Shown: in pieces, positions 34,455 through 46,410 of the stretch
Numbering within the stretch: position 1 is the stretch's first letter
How the letters are laid out: each line of letters begins with the position of its first letter
Source of the DNA: Colocasia esculenta
Taxonomy: Eukaryota > Streptophyta > Magnoliopsida > Alismatales > Araceae
Direction of reading: 5' to 3'
Length of the DNA: 64,000 bases
NCBI GenBank assembly: GCA_014218235.1
Contig: CM024755.1
Coordinates: forward strand, 37,840,713-37,904,712
Notes under the pieces: generated by a model
What the model was told of the DNA's origin: nothing
What the model saw: the letters and a program-made list of their open reading frames with translations, nothing else
The model's database searches: none
Position numbers and translations under genes: made by a program

Positions 34455-34953
34455 CTAGAAGATAGAAGTAGAAAATGTTCAGGGAACCACCAAAGGAGAG
34501 GAAGATATACACAGAGGAGATGAAAGATCTTAGCTTTTTCTTGAAGAGAGGAGTTTGCAGATGGTTCCTGGGAGGTCCGCTGGAAAATAGTGAGGGCGCG
34601 AAAAACCGATGAAGACAGGAGAGTCGAAAAGGGATTTTAAAAGGGTGTCTTCTAAAGGAAGAAGGGGTTTGTTTAAATAAAGGCTGGAAAGAAACCGTCC
34701 CTTGAACTCAGGCTGAACGGACGCGATTGAATGATGTGACCGTTGAGTTATGAAGGGGCGTGCCTTAATGAGCTGTCAGTTACGAAAATTTTTAAGTGTC
34801 ATTTCAGGAAGTCTTAATGATTTGAATTAAGTATTCGACTGCATCAGTCGAATGCAAGGCTTTAACATGAGTCGAATGCATCGATTCTTCATGAATCGAA
34901 TGCATGAGTTGAATGTTTGGGACTTAGAAAATTTTCAGGATGACTTTTCATAG
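34455..34953 (-). promoter_or_regulatory. Spacer upstream of the element D extra ORF, with LTR-type motif array
   Basis: At 34833-34914 the LTR motif recurs: ATTCGACTGCATCAGTCGAAT (one perfect copy with 7-bp arms), followed by GAGTCGAATGC, ATCGATTC, GAATCGAATGC and GAGTTGAATG. About 150 bases downstream in element sense is CCTTTATTTAAAC (34671-34682, TATA-like), then about 220 bases to the ATG. The array-TATA-ORF order copies that of the LTR. A second promoter is inference. Confidence 0.5.
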
Positions 34954-35325
34954 TCAATTTAAACACACATTATTCAAGCAAGATTTTAATTGGGTAATTT
35001 TTTTTAAGCACATACCTATTTCTCTTCTAATAGATGTAAATCTATCTTCAGGTAGAGATTTTGTGAAAATATCTGCAAGTTGATTTTCTGTAGAAATAAA
35101 TTCAAGAGAAATATTTTCATTACTTACATGGTCCCTGATGAAGTGATGTCTAACCTCAATATGCTTTGTTCTTGAGTGCTGGATTGGATTCTTGGTCAAA
35201 TTGATTGCACTTGTGTTATCACAAAGCATTGGAATTTCTTGGAGCTGATGACCATAGTCTTCCAATTGATGCTTGATCCATAAGAGTTGAGTACAACAAC
35301 TTCCAGCTGCAATGTATTCAGCTTC
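34954..35325 (-). pseudogene. Element D pol, RNase H end
   Basis: Codes for AEAEYIAAGSCCTQLLWIKH, LCDNTSAINLTKNPIQHSR, HFIRDHVSNENISLEF and ADIFTKSLPEDRF, the C-terminus of a copia RNase H. The frame is cut at 35325 by element E and resumes at 46411 (KQNSVALST-type sequence). Confidence 0.88.
35321..35325. repeat. Target-site duplication of element E (left copy)
   Basis: GCTTC, matched at 46406-46410. Confidence 0.92.
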
Positions 35326-37930
35326 TGCGACGACCCTCCTTATACCGGTACGATTATACCAATCCACGTCGATATAGTGAGTCTCGTCACAGTGGGACAT
35401 TTACCCAAGCACTAACACATATGATTGAGATGTACACAAATATGAATACAGAGTAGCGGAAGTAAAGAACTACTGTCTTTTCATTTCATCATCCACATTA
35501 AACATACATGATCCATATAGCAATTTAAGGAACTAAGTCCACATAATGAAATACAAAATTCAAATTACAATGTTCGTCCACAATTTACATAAGCTTCAAT
35601 TACATAAGTCTCAATTACATACTATGAAAAGAAAGTACAAGTCGATAATCCACCACAACCACTCTCCTCGCTCGGAGTCGCTCTCAACGGTCTCCTCCAA
35701 GGAAGTAGGATCCGCTGCTAAACCTGTACGCCGAAGCAAGGGTGAGTCTAAAAGACTCAGCAAGTAATTCCATACACATCATACATGCATACATCACAAG
35801 TAAGTCCTACATTCAATTTCATTAAGTCAAAACATATAACATGGTTGAAACAATGATAAGAAACAACCTTTCATAATATTTCTACATAATTCACAACACA
35901 TGATACAGGGTTTATGTCATTCCAAATTAAAATACCTACCATATGCTTTCTACTTATCTATCCACATGAGAGTTACATTCACAATTTAAGCTACAACATG
36001 ATAGCAATTTAGCATGGGATTTTCACACACATAAAAGGAAATGCTCCTAACATGGATTCTACATATTTTTGCACATGTAAAACATTGTTATAAACACATT
36101 AAGGTTGCTGTTTTGACATGAATCTAACATTTTCATATCATAAATCACAATTTCACATTCTAACACATGGGGTTCACATGTTCACACATTTACACATTCA
36201 CATTGTTTACTTTTACACATTTCACATATACACATGTTTACACTACACAATTTGCACATATACACATTCACATTTAGATGTCGTGACACATAGTCCAAAC
36301 CACCACTAGAAGGACACATTCACATAACACATAACACATAGATGCCACCTAGGCAACACAGTGACAGCTCTTGGTACTGCGCAGACCGGGAGAAGTAATC
36401 TCCACCCTAACCAGTGGTACTTGTCCACCTCCAGGATTTCATCCTAATGCCCATAGGATTCTAAACACATTGAACCTTCCCGTGGAGACTTTTCCACGGT
36501 ACGGTTCCACAGCCCTCTATAAAAGCAGTGTCACACACGGCACATTTTACACATTTTCCAATTTATTATACACATAGTTCTCACACAATTGGACACATAA
36601 CTTATATTTCACCATTTGGCATATGGTTCAATTTTTCCCTAACATGATGTTACTGTTAACAGAGTTTAAACACTCAGGAATCTACACTAATCATGTTGGA
36701 AACTCATTAACAATCCATAACCATAATAAGCATGTTTTAATCACTCACTTTTACATGAAAATTTCACAATGTCACCTACTGTTGCCCAAATCACACGAAA
36801 TTTTAACCACACGTTGTTTGCAGGTTTCAGATCACACATACACATTCTCATGTTTTTCTGAGCGACATTGATTTTACAGAAATTAAAATACTCATTCACA
36901 TGCCATTCATAAATCAGTTTATCATAGAAGCACAATATCAAGGTTGGATTTAATAGTTCACTAACCTGCATCTAACATTCATCTTATCACAAGAATTTTC
37001 CCTAAATTTATCAAGCATCATACAATTTACTGAAATTTAAAAACAACCTACACATACTTCCTACTTTTCAATACAGAAATTATAACAAATTTTATAATCA
37101 TGGGAAAATTTCCAAATTTTCAGGACAAGGACTGACATACATACACATCGTCTAGAAATTTTATGGAAATCCAATTACACATGGATAATGTGAACAGTAA
37201 GCTACCATATCCAAGATCTTTATCTCACATGCATTTCACATAATTCTAGCAATTTATACAAATTAAAAAAAAATGCATAGAAATCTCACAACACATTCCT
37301 TTATCTATTTTACATAACATATAACATTTACAGTATATCCTCATGCGAAGAAATCCGAAAAATAATCATATATAAGGAAGAACAACTCACTGTTCTGTCC
37401 TGAAGAACTAAACGGAAAAGTCTGGCCGTTCAAGGAGGTTAACGGCAGCATCGTCTGCCGCCAACTCAAGATCTTAACGGCAAGAGATCTTGCCATTAAG
37501 TTCCTGTCTGTGCAAAAACACAGACTGATCTCTAAAGATTGGTGAATGTAGGGGTTCTAGGACACGAAATAAATCCCATAAAATGCCTAGGACCTACTAG
37601 ACATACACATGGACGACAGGAATGGGTTACTTGCCTTTCTAAAAACCTCCAAAGGGATGAAAATAGGTGATTAAGCTCTCCTTGGGCAGTGCCAAGTAGT
37701 CTTCACAAAAGCTTTCCCTCGGGTTCTAGGTCAAAGTAGCCACCAGTCTGAGGTTGGGGAAGCCTTCCCTTACGTCCATACTGTCCTCCAGTTGCAATAG
37801 CTTGCAGGGAGAAGCTTCAAACCGCCGGATCAAAGCTTGCAAAGGTCAGTTTTTCTCCTGTTCTCAGCTAGGGTTTCTTTCTCTCCTTGCAAAGAGCCAA
37901 GAGAGCTCTTGCAGGTTGCAAAGGGGGTTG

Positions 37931-37942
37931 TTTTTATAAAGA
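37931..37942 (-). promoter_or_regulatory. TATA box of LTR E (left)
   Basis: Minus-strand CTTTATAAAAAC, about 120 bases downstream in sense of the ACGTCCAT repeats. The equivalent in the other LTR is at 45959-45969. Confidence 0.6.
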
Positions 37943-38059
37943 GAGACCTTCTGTCTCAGGTAGGGCCTGATGTGAAGGCTGAGAGCCGTTGGGGACATCT
38001 CCCCAATCGGTGAGGAAGCCCAACCCGAAATTTCGGGGTCTACTGTGCACAGAAAATCA

Positions 38060-38155
38060 GAGAAGTAGACGTCCACATCCATGGTCGTTTACCTCATAGT
38101 TGGCGTCCATCGACATGGACGTTTACTCAACATGGACGTCCATCCATGTTCACGC
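38060..38155 (-). repeat. GACGTCCAT inverted repeats in U3 of LTR E (left)
   Basis: CGTCCAT-CGAC-ATGGACG, ATGGACGTCCAT and GTAGACGTCCACATCCATGG occur within 100 bases. Short CG-centred inverted repeats as in the copia LTRs, but with a different sequence. The same block is at about 46095-46185. Confidence 0.8.
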
Positions 38156-38415
38156 CAATTTTCTCTTCGGCTAGAGCATTAAACCATGCAGAAAACCCTA
38201 TGTACACTATGTATATCCATGCAATACATAAAGTATAATATACACACTACTAAATCATGCAATCATCCACTATTTACAATTAATTTGCACATGCACACGT
38301 AAGTACACCTAGCTAATATGTACATAGTTACCTATATATGCACACATGATATTTACACACAAGCATGAATCCATACATGATATCAAATAAAAGGACAAAA
38401 TTCGAGGGCCTTACA

Positions 38416-38428
38416 CCCTCTCCCCCTT
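38416..38428 (-). other. Polypurine tract of element E
   Basis: Minus-strand AAGGGGGAGAGGG abutting the 3' LTR. Confidence 0.9.
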
Positions 38429-38460
38429 AAGGAAACTTAGTCCTCGAAGTTTAAACAACA

Positions 38461-39595
38461 CTACTCAAACAAATGAGGATACTTCTTCCTCATCGCATCC
38501 TCAAGCTCCCAAGTAGCCTCCTCTCGCGAGAAGTTCCGCCATAGAACCTTTACTGACGTAATACTCTTGTTCCGAAGATGCTAGACCTTCTGGTCAAGAA
38601 TAGCTACTGGCTGCTCCACATATGACAGATCTGCCTGGATCTCCACTGGCTTGTGACTAATAACATGAGACGGATCTCGAACATACTTCCTGAGCATAGA
38701 TACGTGGAAAACGGGATGAACACTAGCTAAAGCCGAAGGCAAAGCTAGCTTGTACTCCACGCTACCTAAACGCTTGAGAATCTCATACGGGCCAATGAAT
38801 CTGGGACTTAATTCGCTATGCCTGCCAAACCTGACGACACCTCGAGTAGGTGAAATCTTCAAAAAGACATGCTTACCCACCTCGAACTCCAAATCCTTCC
38901 TCCTGTTGTCGGCGTAGCTCTTCTGCCTATCCTGTGCCACAACAAGCCTCTTCCTGGTAAGCTGAATCTTATCCGAAGTCTCCTGAACTAACTCCGAACC
39001 GATCAACTGCCTATCGCCAGTCTCCTCCCAACATAAAGGAGATCTGCAAGGCCTTCCATACAACGCCTCAAATGGAGCCATACCAATGCTCGCATGAAAA
39101 CTGTTGTTATATGCGAACTCCACTAGAGGTAAATGGCGCTCCCAATCATCCATCCAATCCAGCACACACGCCCTCAACATATCCTCGAGCGTATGGATAG
39201 TCCTCTCAGACTGTCCATCTATCTGGAGATGAAACACCAAACTGAGCTTCAGCTCCGAACCTAAAGCATCCTGAAGACCCTTCCACAACCTCGAAGTAAA
39301 TCTCGGATCTCGATCCGAAATGATCGACTTCGGCACACCATGCAACCTAATAATGCTACTGACATACAATCTAGCCAAGCTCTCTACTGACTACTTCTTC
39401 TTCATAGGCAAGAAATGCGCAGTCTTCAAGAATCTATCTACGACTACCCAAATCGAGCCATTACCCCGTCTAGATCGAGGCAAACCTGAAACAAAATCCA
39501 TAGTGACAGCTTCCCACTTCCATACTGGGATCTCCATCTTCTGCATAAAGACCATATGGTCGCTGCCACTCGGCTTTCACTTGCTGGCATACTAG
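38461..39595 (-). pseudogene. Element E integrase and chromodomain-like tail
   Basis: A frameshift near 39470-39500 separates it from the RT frame. From 39378: SIISDRDPRFTS (second Asp), DGQSERTIHTLEDMLRA (Glu), FAYNNSFHASIGMAPFEALYG, then HVFLKISPTRGV and VFHVSMLRKYVRDPSHVI. An in-frame stop at 38581-38583 is followed in the same frame by a tail with LRNKSITSVKVLWRNF and WELEDAMRKKYPHLFE, ending at 38461-38463. Such tails direct chromovirus integration into heterochromatin; here the stop would remove it. Confidence 0.88.
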
Positions 39596-41284
39596 ACACC
39601 TAGATACATAATCCGCAACATCCCTCTTCATGCCGGACCACCAAAAGGACCTCTTCAAATCTTGGTACATCTTAGTGTTACCCGGATGAATAGAGAATCT
39701 CGACCTATGAGCTTCTTCTAAAACATGCTCACGGACATCTACCATGTTAGGGACACACACTCGGTGGTGGAATCTAATCACACCATCCTCATCACGAGCG
39801 ATGCCTGCCTTGCCCACTAACTCTTGGAGTCTAGGGTCGGCTTTCTGTTGCTCGATCACCTCATCCAACACCGAAGACCTAAGGGACAACTGAGCCACAA
39901 AAGCCTGACATAAGGGCTCTAACTCAGTCATCGAACACGCCGCATCCTCCAACATCTTCCAATCCTGCTGGAGCGAAGACCTCCTCCTACTAAGAGCATC
40001 TGCTACGACATTCGCCTTTCCTAGATGATATTGAAGATCGAAGTCGTAGTCCTTGAGGAACTCAATCCATCTCCTCTGCCGTAGGTTTAGTTCCTTCTGG
40101 GAGAAGAGATACTTCAAGCTCTTATGGTCAGTGAACACCTCAAATCTGACACCATAAAGATAGTGCCTCCAGATCTTTAGTGCATGAACCACTGCTGCAA
40201 GTTCCAAATCATGAGTCGGATAGTTATGCTCATGCTCCTTCAATTGGCGAGAAGCATACGCCACTACCCTTCCTTGCTGCATTAGTACATAGCCTAAGCC
40301 AATCCGAGATGCATCCATATAAATGGCAAAACCTTCAGCACCACTAGGTAATACCAATACCGGAGCGGAAGTAAGTTTAGCCTTCAATAATTGAAAGCTA
40401 CTCTCACATGTCTCGGACCACACAAACTTCTCACCCTTTCTGGTAAGCTGAGTCAATGGGGTGGCGATGGATGAAAATCCCTCAATGAATCGCCGATAGT
40501 AACCAGCCAAACCCATAAAACTACGAATCTCCAAAGGGGTCTTGGGGGTCTCCCAATCCATAACTTCCTGGACCTTTGCTGGATCAACTGCTACACCAGT
40601 ACCAGAGATAACATGCCCAAGAAAATGAACCTCACGCAACCAAAAATCACACTTGCTGAATTTTGCATAAAGCTTGTGCTCATGGAGAACCTCTAACACT
40701 ACCCTTAAATGCTGACGGTGTGTGGCCTCATCCGGAGAGTAGACCAACACATCATTAATAAATACCACAACAAAACTATCTAAGTACGGCCTAAAAACCC
40801 TGTTCATGAGATCCATGAACGCTGCAGGGGCGTTGGTCAATCCGAAAGGAAGGACCAAAAACTCATAATGTCCATAACGGGATCTGAATGCCGTCTTGGA
40901 CACATCCTCACTCCTAATCCTCAACTGATGATAACCAAATCACAAATCGATCTTACAAAAGACTGATGCATTTTGCAGCTGGTCAAACAAATCATCAATA
41001 CGGGGTAAGGGATACCTGTTCTTCACTGTCACTTGGTTTAGCTTCCTATAATCGATGCATAACCTCCTAAGTGATCCATCCTTTTTCTTTACGAATAAGA
41101 CAGGTGCGCCCCAAGGGGAAACACTAGGGCGAATAAATCCCTTAACTAGCAATTCATGCAACTGCTTTCTTAACTCGGCTAACTCCACAGATGCCATCCG
41201 ATATGGAGCCTTCGAGATAGGAGAGGTGCCCGGAAGCAACTCTATGGTGAACTCTATCTCTCTATCCAGTGGCAATCCAGACAA
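39596..41284 (-). pseudogene. Element E reverse transcriptase-RNase H
   Basis: 41284-40940 carries the RT fingers (KKKDGSLRRLCIDYRKLN, RYPLPRIDDLFDQL). One in-frame TGA at 40940-40942 separates it from 40924 onward (YGHYEFLVLPFGLTNAPAAF). The catalytic box reads FINDVLVYS instead of FIDDxLVYS, so one catalytic Asp is Asn. RNase H follows: FAIYMDASRIGLGYVL, YPTHDLELAAVVHALK, FTDHKSLKYLF, ANVVADALSRR. Then the zinc-binding integrase N-terminus: HPGNTKMYQDLKRSFWW...CLVCQQVKAEWQRP. Three kinds of lesion make it inactive. Confidence 0.92.
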
Positions 41285-41367
41285 ATCATCGGGAAAGATG
41301 TCTGGAAAATCCTACACTAGCTCGATCTTTGCAAGAGTAGGTGACTCACCAGCCTCGGGTATCAACA

Positions 41368-41964
41368 CTACGCTGGCAAGAGAAAGGTGTCACAAACCTT
41401 GTTTACCATGCACATCGCCTTCATGGCAGAGATGACCAACTTTCTCGCCAAGTTTCTTGGCAAGGGAAGAGAGAACTCGTCCTCACCAGGAATGCAAAAA
41501 ACAATCCTCTTCCAACGACAATCTACTAACGCATAGTGCTCCTCTAGCCAATCCAGACCAAGAATAGCATCAAAGTCCTTCATCTTTAGTAAGAAGAAAC
41601 ACCCTTCCAGGACTCTATCCTCAATGCACACAGGTAACGACGGAATACACTTCCCAGTCGATACTGTACGGGTGTGTGTACAGGTACGGGACTTCTAAAT
41701 CTTAAGACTCTACGCTTGACACTCTAGAGCTAATTGCCTAGCAAACCGCTCGGAAATGAACGAGTGAGTGGCACCCGTATCGAACAAAACCCGAGCGTGC
41801 ACACCTAGAAGTAAAACCGTACCTTCGGTGACATGCTCCGCCTGCTCGGCGTCCTCTCATGCTAGGGCAAACACTCGAGCTGGGGCTCGAGGCCTTCCTG
41901 GTCTTCCTGTAGCTAGCGCTACTGCTGCTACCGCTGCTGGGGTTGGCGCTCCGCGCTGGACTCC
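41368..41964 (-). pseudogene. Element E aspartic protease
   Basis: VLFDTGATHSFISERFARQL, with the DTG active-site codons at 41773-41781, followed after stops by MKDFDAILGLDWLEEHYALVD (41631 onward). The region is in the same frame as gag but has several stops. It cleaves the polyprotein in active relatives. Confidence 0.82.
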
Positions 41965-43156
41965 CTACTGAAGTCTCGGACAATCCTTAATCTTGTGGTC
42001 GCTGCTCCCGCACTTTAAGCATTTTTCCGCTACCATCCAACACTCAGTATCACCGTGTGTCTTCGCGCAATGGGGACACTCCTTCTTCATACCAAGGGAA
42101 CGTTGAGAAGTTACCTGAGTACTGTTGGCTGCCGCTGGACGCTGCGGTTTCTGGTACGCTGCCTTTTTCTTATCCTGCCACTGGAAAGGGGCCGCAGGTC
42201 TCTTCTGCAAAGCTTTCTTCTCCTCGAGGTACTGCTCCATTTCACCCTCCTGCTTACAAGCAGTGCTAAGGGCCTCGTCCAAGGTACGATGATCAAACGC
42301 TACTAACCTCGTCCTCAGTGATGGCTTAAGGGCCATCACAAACTTCTTTGCCTTCCTGCGCTCATCAGTTACTATGTGACGTGCATACTTAGATAACTCA
42401 GCAAATCTGGCCTCATACTCGAGTACAGTCTTGGAGTCCTGAGTCAAGGAAAGGAATTCCTGCTCCATCCTGTCCTGGATATGCTCGGGGATGAACTTGG
42501 CCCGAAGAGCCTCACGAACTCATCCCAAGCAACGTTAATAGCACTGTCCTCGAATCAGGTACGCAGTAAGGAAGCCCACCACACATCAGCTCTCTCCTGC
42601 AACACAACCTTCATAAGCACCAACTAACAGCTCTAATTTAATAGGGTAGCAAACATATAAAACTAACACATACCTGTAGCATATAGGTGGCTAAAGTGAC
42701 CTTGTCCTCGTCCGTACACCTAACAGCCCGAAAGATTTTCTCGATCTCCCTCATCCAGCTCTCAGCTAGTAATGGGTCGCTCTCCCCCTTAAAAGAGGGT
42801 GGCAACATCCTCTTGAATCTTTCAAACTGGAACCTGGGCCTGCTACAACAGACAACAAGCAATGTATATTCAACACAATATCATGCAATTAAATAAAACA
42901 AACTACTCTTTATTTTTATTATTCCAACCTGAGCCTCCATCTAAGCCTGGAGTGCAGCCTGGGTGTGGGCCTGCGTCTGCATGGCCTGCACTAGACCCTG
43001 CATGAACACTCCATAATCCACAGGTGGCGGTAGGGGAAGTACAGGACCCTGAGGTGCGGGGGCCTGCTGCTCAGTCTGCTCCTCACGCCTAGGCTCATCT
43101 CTCCTCTGCTCGCCATCGCGAGTAGGTACACCACCACGTCTACCGCGTGAAGCCAT
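41965..43156 (-). pseudogene. Element E gag with intron-like interruptions
   Basis: Start MASRGRRGGVPTRDGEQ at 43156. The Gln/Ala-rich N-terminus ends in a TAG at 42941-42943, where relatives would have a sense codon. The capsid part FERFKRMLPPSFKGESDPLL...KVTLATYMLQ (42841-42674) joins ERADVWWASLL (from 42596) only if 77 bases are removed. Then MEQEFLSLTQDSKTVLEYEARF and a zinc knuckle CLKCGSSDHKIKDC before the stop at 41965. One further stop/shift lies near 42470-42560. Confidence 0.8.
42597..42673 (-). other. Intron-like 77-bp insertion in element E gag
   Basis: Begins GTATGTGTTAG after CTACAG and ends TTGTGTTGCAG before GAGAGAGC: canonical GT...AG with a plant-like AT-rich body. Removal joins TYMLQ to ERADVWW in the same frame. 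It is near the minimal plant intron size. A second candidate is at about 42843-42928 (GTTGGAATAA...TGTTGTAG), but its removal leaves the frame off by one. Confidence 0.55.
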
Positions 43157-43330
43157 AAGCTGCAATTAATTTAATCACTATCAGAAACTACGTTATTTAG
43201 TCCCTAACCACTTTCTTATCTATCTTTCATTCATTATTAATCAATTCTACACATGTGGACAACTCTATAAAGACTTAGCATGTAATGGAGATGATGACTT
43301 ATGTATATTTATCTACAATCTCAACCAGTC

Positions 43331-43342
43331 TCTCTGATACCA
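43331..43342 (-). other. Primer-binding site of element E
   Basis: Minus-strand TGGTATCAGAGA, matching initiator tRNA-Met except the last base, five bases from the 5' LTR. Confidence 0.85.
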
Positions 43343-43347
43343 ATCTC

Positions 43348-46300
43348 TGCGATGACCCTCCTTATACCGGTACGATTATACCAATCCATGTTGGTATAGT
43401 GAGTCTCGTCACAGTGGGACATTTACCCAAGCACTAACGCATATGATTGAGATGTACACAAATATGAATACAGAGTAGCGAAAGTAAAGAACTACTATCT
43501 TTTCATTTCATCATCCACATTAAACACATGATCCATATAGCAATTTAAGGAACTAAGTCCACATAATGAAATACAAAATTCAAATTACATGTTCGTCCAC
43601 AATTTACATAAGCTTCAATTACACAAGTCTCAATTACATACTATGAAAAGAAAGTACAAGTCGATAATCCACCACAACTACTCTCCTCGCTCGGAGTCGC
43701 TCTCAACGGTCTCCTCCAAGGAAGTAGGATCCGCTGCTAAACCTGTATGCCAAAGCAAGGGTGAGTCTAAAAGACTCAGCAAGTAATTCCATACACATCA
43801 TACATGCATACATCACAAGTAAGTCCTACATTCAATTTCATTAAGTCAAAACATATAGCATGGTTGAAACAATGATAAGAAACAACCTGTCATGTTATTT
43901 CTACATAATTCACAACACATGATACAGGGTTTATGTCATTCCAAATTAAAATACCTACCATATGCTTTCTACTTATCTATCCACATGAGAGTTACATTCA
44001 CAATTTAAGCTACAACATGATAGCAATTTAGCATGGGATTTTCACACACATAAAAGGAAATGCTCCTAACATGGATTCTACATATTTTTGCACATGTAAA
44101 ACATTGTTATAAACACATTAAGGTTGCTGTTTTGACATGAATCTAACATTTTCATATCATAAATCACAATTTCACATTCTAACACATGGGGTTCACATGT
44201 TCACACATTTACACATTCACATTGTTTACTTTTACACATTTCACATATACACATGTTCACACTACACAATTTGCACATATACACATTCACATTTTCACAT
44301 TTAGATGCCGTGACACATAGTCCAAACCACCACTAGAAGGACACATTCACATAACACATAACACATAGATGCCACCTAGGCAACACAGTGACGGCTCTTG
44401 GTACTACGCAGACCGGGAGAAGTAATCTCCACCCTAACTAGTGGTACTTGTCCACCTCCAGGATTTCATCCTAATGCCCATAGGATTCTAAACACATTGA
44501 ACCTTCCCGTGGGGACTTTTCCACAGTATGGTTCCACAGCCCTCTATGGAAGCAGTGTCATACACGGCACATTTTACGCATTTTCCGATTTATTATACAC
44601 ATAGTTCTCACACAATTGGACACATAACTTATATTTCACCATTTGGCATATGGTTCAATTTTTCCCTAACATGATGTTACTGTTAACAGAGTTTAAACAC
44701 TCAGGAATCTACACTAATCATGTTGGAAACTCATTAACAATCCATAACCATAATAAGCATGTTTTAATCACTCACTTTTACATGAAAATTTCACAATGTC
44801 ATCTACTGTTGCCCAAATCACACGAAATTTTAACCACATGCTGTTTGCAGGTTTCAGATCACACATACACATTCTCATGTTTTTCTGAGCTACATTGATT
44901 TTACAGAAATTAAAATACTCATTGACATGCCATTCATAAATCAGTTTATCATAGAAGCACAGTGTCAAGGTTGGATTTAATAGTTCACTAACCTGCATCT
45001 AACATTCATCTTATCAAAGGAATTTTCCCCGAATTTATCAAGCATCATACAATTTACTGAAATTTAAAAACAACCTACACATGCTCCCTACTTTCCAATA
45101 CAGAAATTATAACAAATCTCATAATCATGGGAAAATTTCCAAATTTTCAGGACAAGGACTGACATACATACACATCGTCTGAAAATTTTATGGAAATCCA
45201 ATTACACATGGATCATGTGAACAGTAAGCTACCATATCCAAGATCTTTATCTCACATGCATTTCACATAATTCTAGCAATTTATACAAATTACAAAAAAA
45301 ATGCATAGAAATCTCACAACACATTCCTTTATCTATTTTACATAACATATAACATTTACAGTATATCCTCATGCAAAGAAATCTGAAAAATAATCATATA
45401 TAAGGAAGAGCAGCTCACTGTTCTGTCCTGAAGAACTAAACGGAAAAGTCTGGCCGTTCAAGGAGGTTAACGGCAGCATCATCTGCCGCCAACTCAAGAT
45501 CTTAACGGCAAGAGATCTTGCTGTTAAGTTCCTGTCTGTGCAAAAACACAGACCGAACTCCAAAGATTGGTGAATGTAGGGGTTCTAGGACACGAAATAA
45601 ATCCCATAAAATGCCTAGGACCTACTAGACATACACGTGGATGACGGGAATGAGTTACTTGCCTTTTTAAAAACCTCTAAAGGGACGAAAATAGGTGATG
45701 AAGCTCTCTTTGGGCAGTGACAAGAAGTCTTCACAAAAGCTTTCCCTCGGGTTCTAGGTCAAAGTAGCCACTAGTCCGAGGTTAGGGAAGCCTTCCCTTA
45801 CGTCCACACTATCCTCCAGTTGCAGTAGCTTGCAGGGAGAAGCTTCAAACCGCCGGATCAAAGCTTGCAAAGGTCAGTTTTTCTCCTATTCTCAGCTAGG
45901 GTTTCTTTCTCTCCTTACAAAGAGACAAGAGAGCTCTTGCAGGTTGCAAAGGGGGTTGTTTTTATAAAGAGAAACCTTCTGTCTCATGTAGGGCCTGATG
46001 TGAAGGCTGAGAGCCATTGGGGACATCTCCCCAATCGATGAGCAAGCCCAACCCGAAATTTCGGGGTCTGCTGCGCACAGAAAATCAGAGAAGGTAGACG
46101 TCCACATCCATGGCCGTTTACCTCATAGTTGGCGTCCATCGACATGGACGTTTACTCAACATGGACGTCCATCCATGTTGACGCCAATTTGCTCTTCGTC
46201 CAGAGCATTAACCATGCAAAAACCCTATGTACACTATGTATATGTATGCAATACATATAATATAATATACACACTAAACCATGCAAAACACATGCACATA

Positions 46301-46405
46301 CATATACACACACTACATAGTACCACTAATATGTATGTTACCTACATATATGATATGAATCCATACATGATATCAAATAAAAGGATAAAATTCGAGGGCC
46401 TTACA
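43348..46405 (-). repeat. 5' LTR of element E (3058 bp)
   Basis: Ends TGCGATGACC...GGGCCTTACA on plus. Near-identical to the left LTR with scattered substitutions and small indels. It contains the TATA box (45959-45969) and ACGTCCAT repeats (about 46095-46185). Confidence 0.93.
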
Positions 46406-46410
46406 GCTTC
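46406..46410. repeat. Target-site duplication of element E (right copy)
   Basis: GCTTC, identical to 35321-35325. Confidence 0.92.

Larger units (their letters stand above)
35326..38415 (-). repeat. 3' LTR of element E (3090 bp)
   Basis: Plus-strand ends TGCGACGACC...GGGCCTTACA. It is nearly identical to 43348-46405. It includes an ACACAT/TCACAT-rich simple-sequence stretch (about 36115-36340) and, near the U3 start in element sense, ATGGACGTCCAT-type inverted repeats (38060-38155). The open frames inside it recur in both LTRs and are not genes. Confidence 0.93.
35326..46405 (-). mobile_element. Element E: complete chromovirus-like gypsy element
   Basis: 11.1 kb with LTRs 35326-38415 and 43348-46405, primer site, gag, protease, RT, RNase H, integrase and a chromodomain-like tail, a polypurine tract, and a perfect GCTTC duplication in the pol of D. 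RT-RNase H-integrase order marks it as gypsy; the VFHVSMLRKYV end plus LRNKSITSVKVLW tail suggests the Tekay/Del chromovirus group. Several stops and frameshifts and a mutated RT active site make it non-autonomous. Confidence 0.92.

Noticed and set aside
36115..36340. ACACAT/TCACAT-rich stretch as satellite or telomere-like DNA
   Set aside because: Irregular low-complexity DNA within both E LTRs, without a telomere-type unit.
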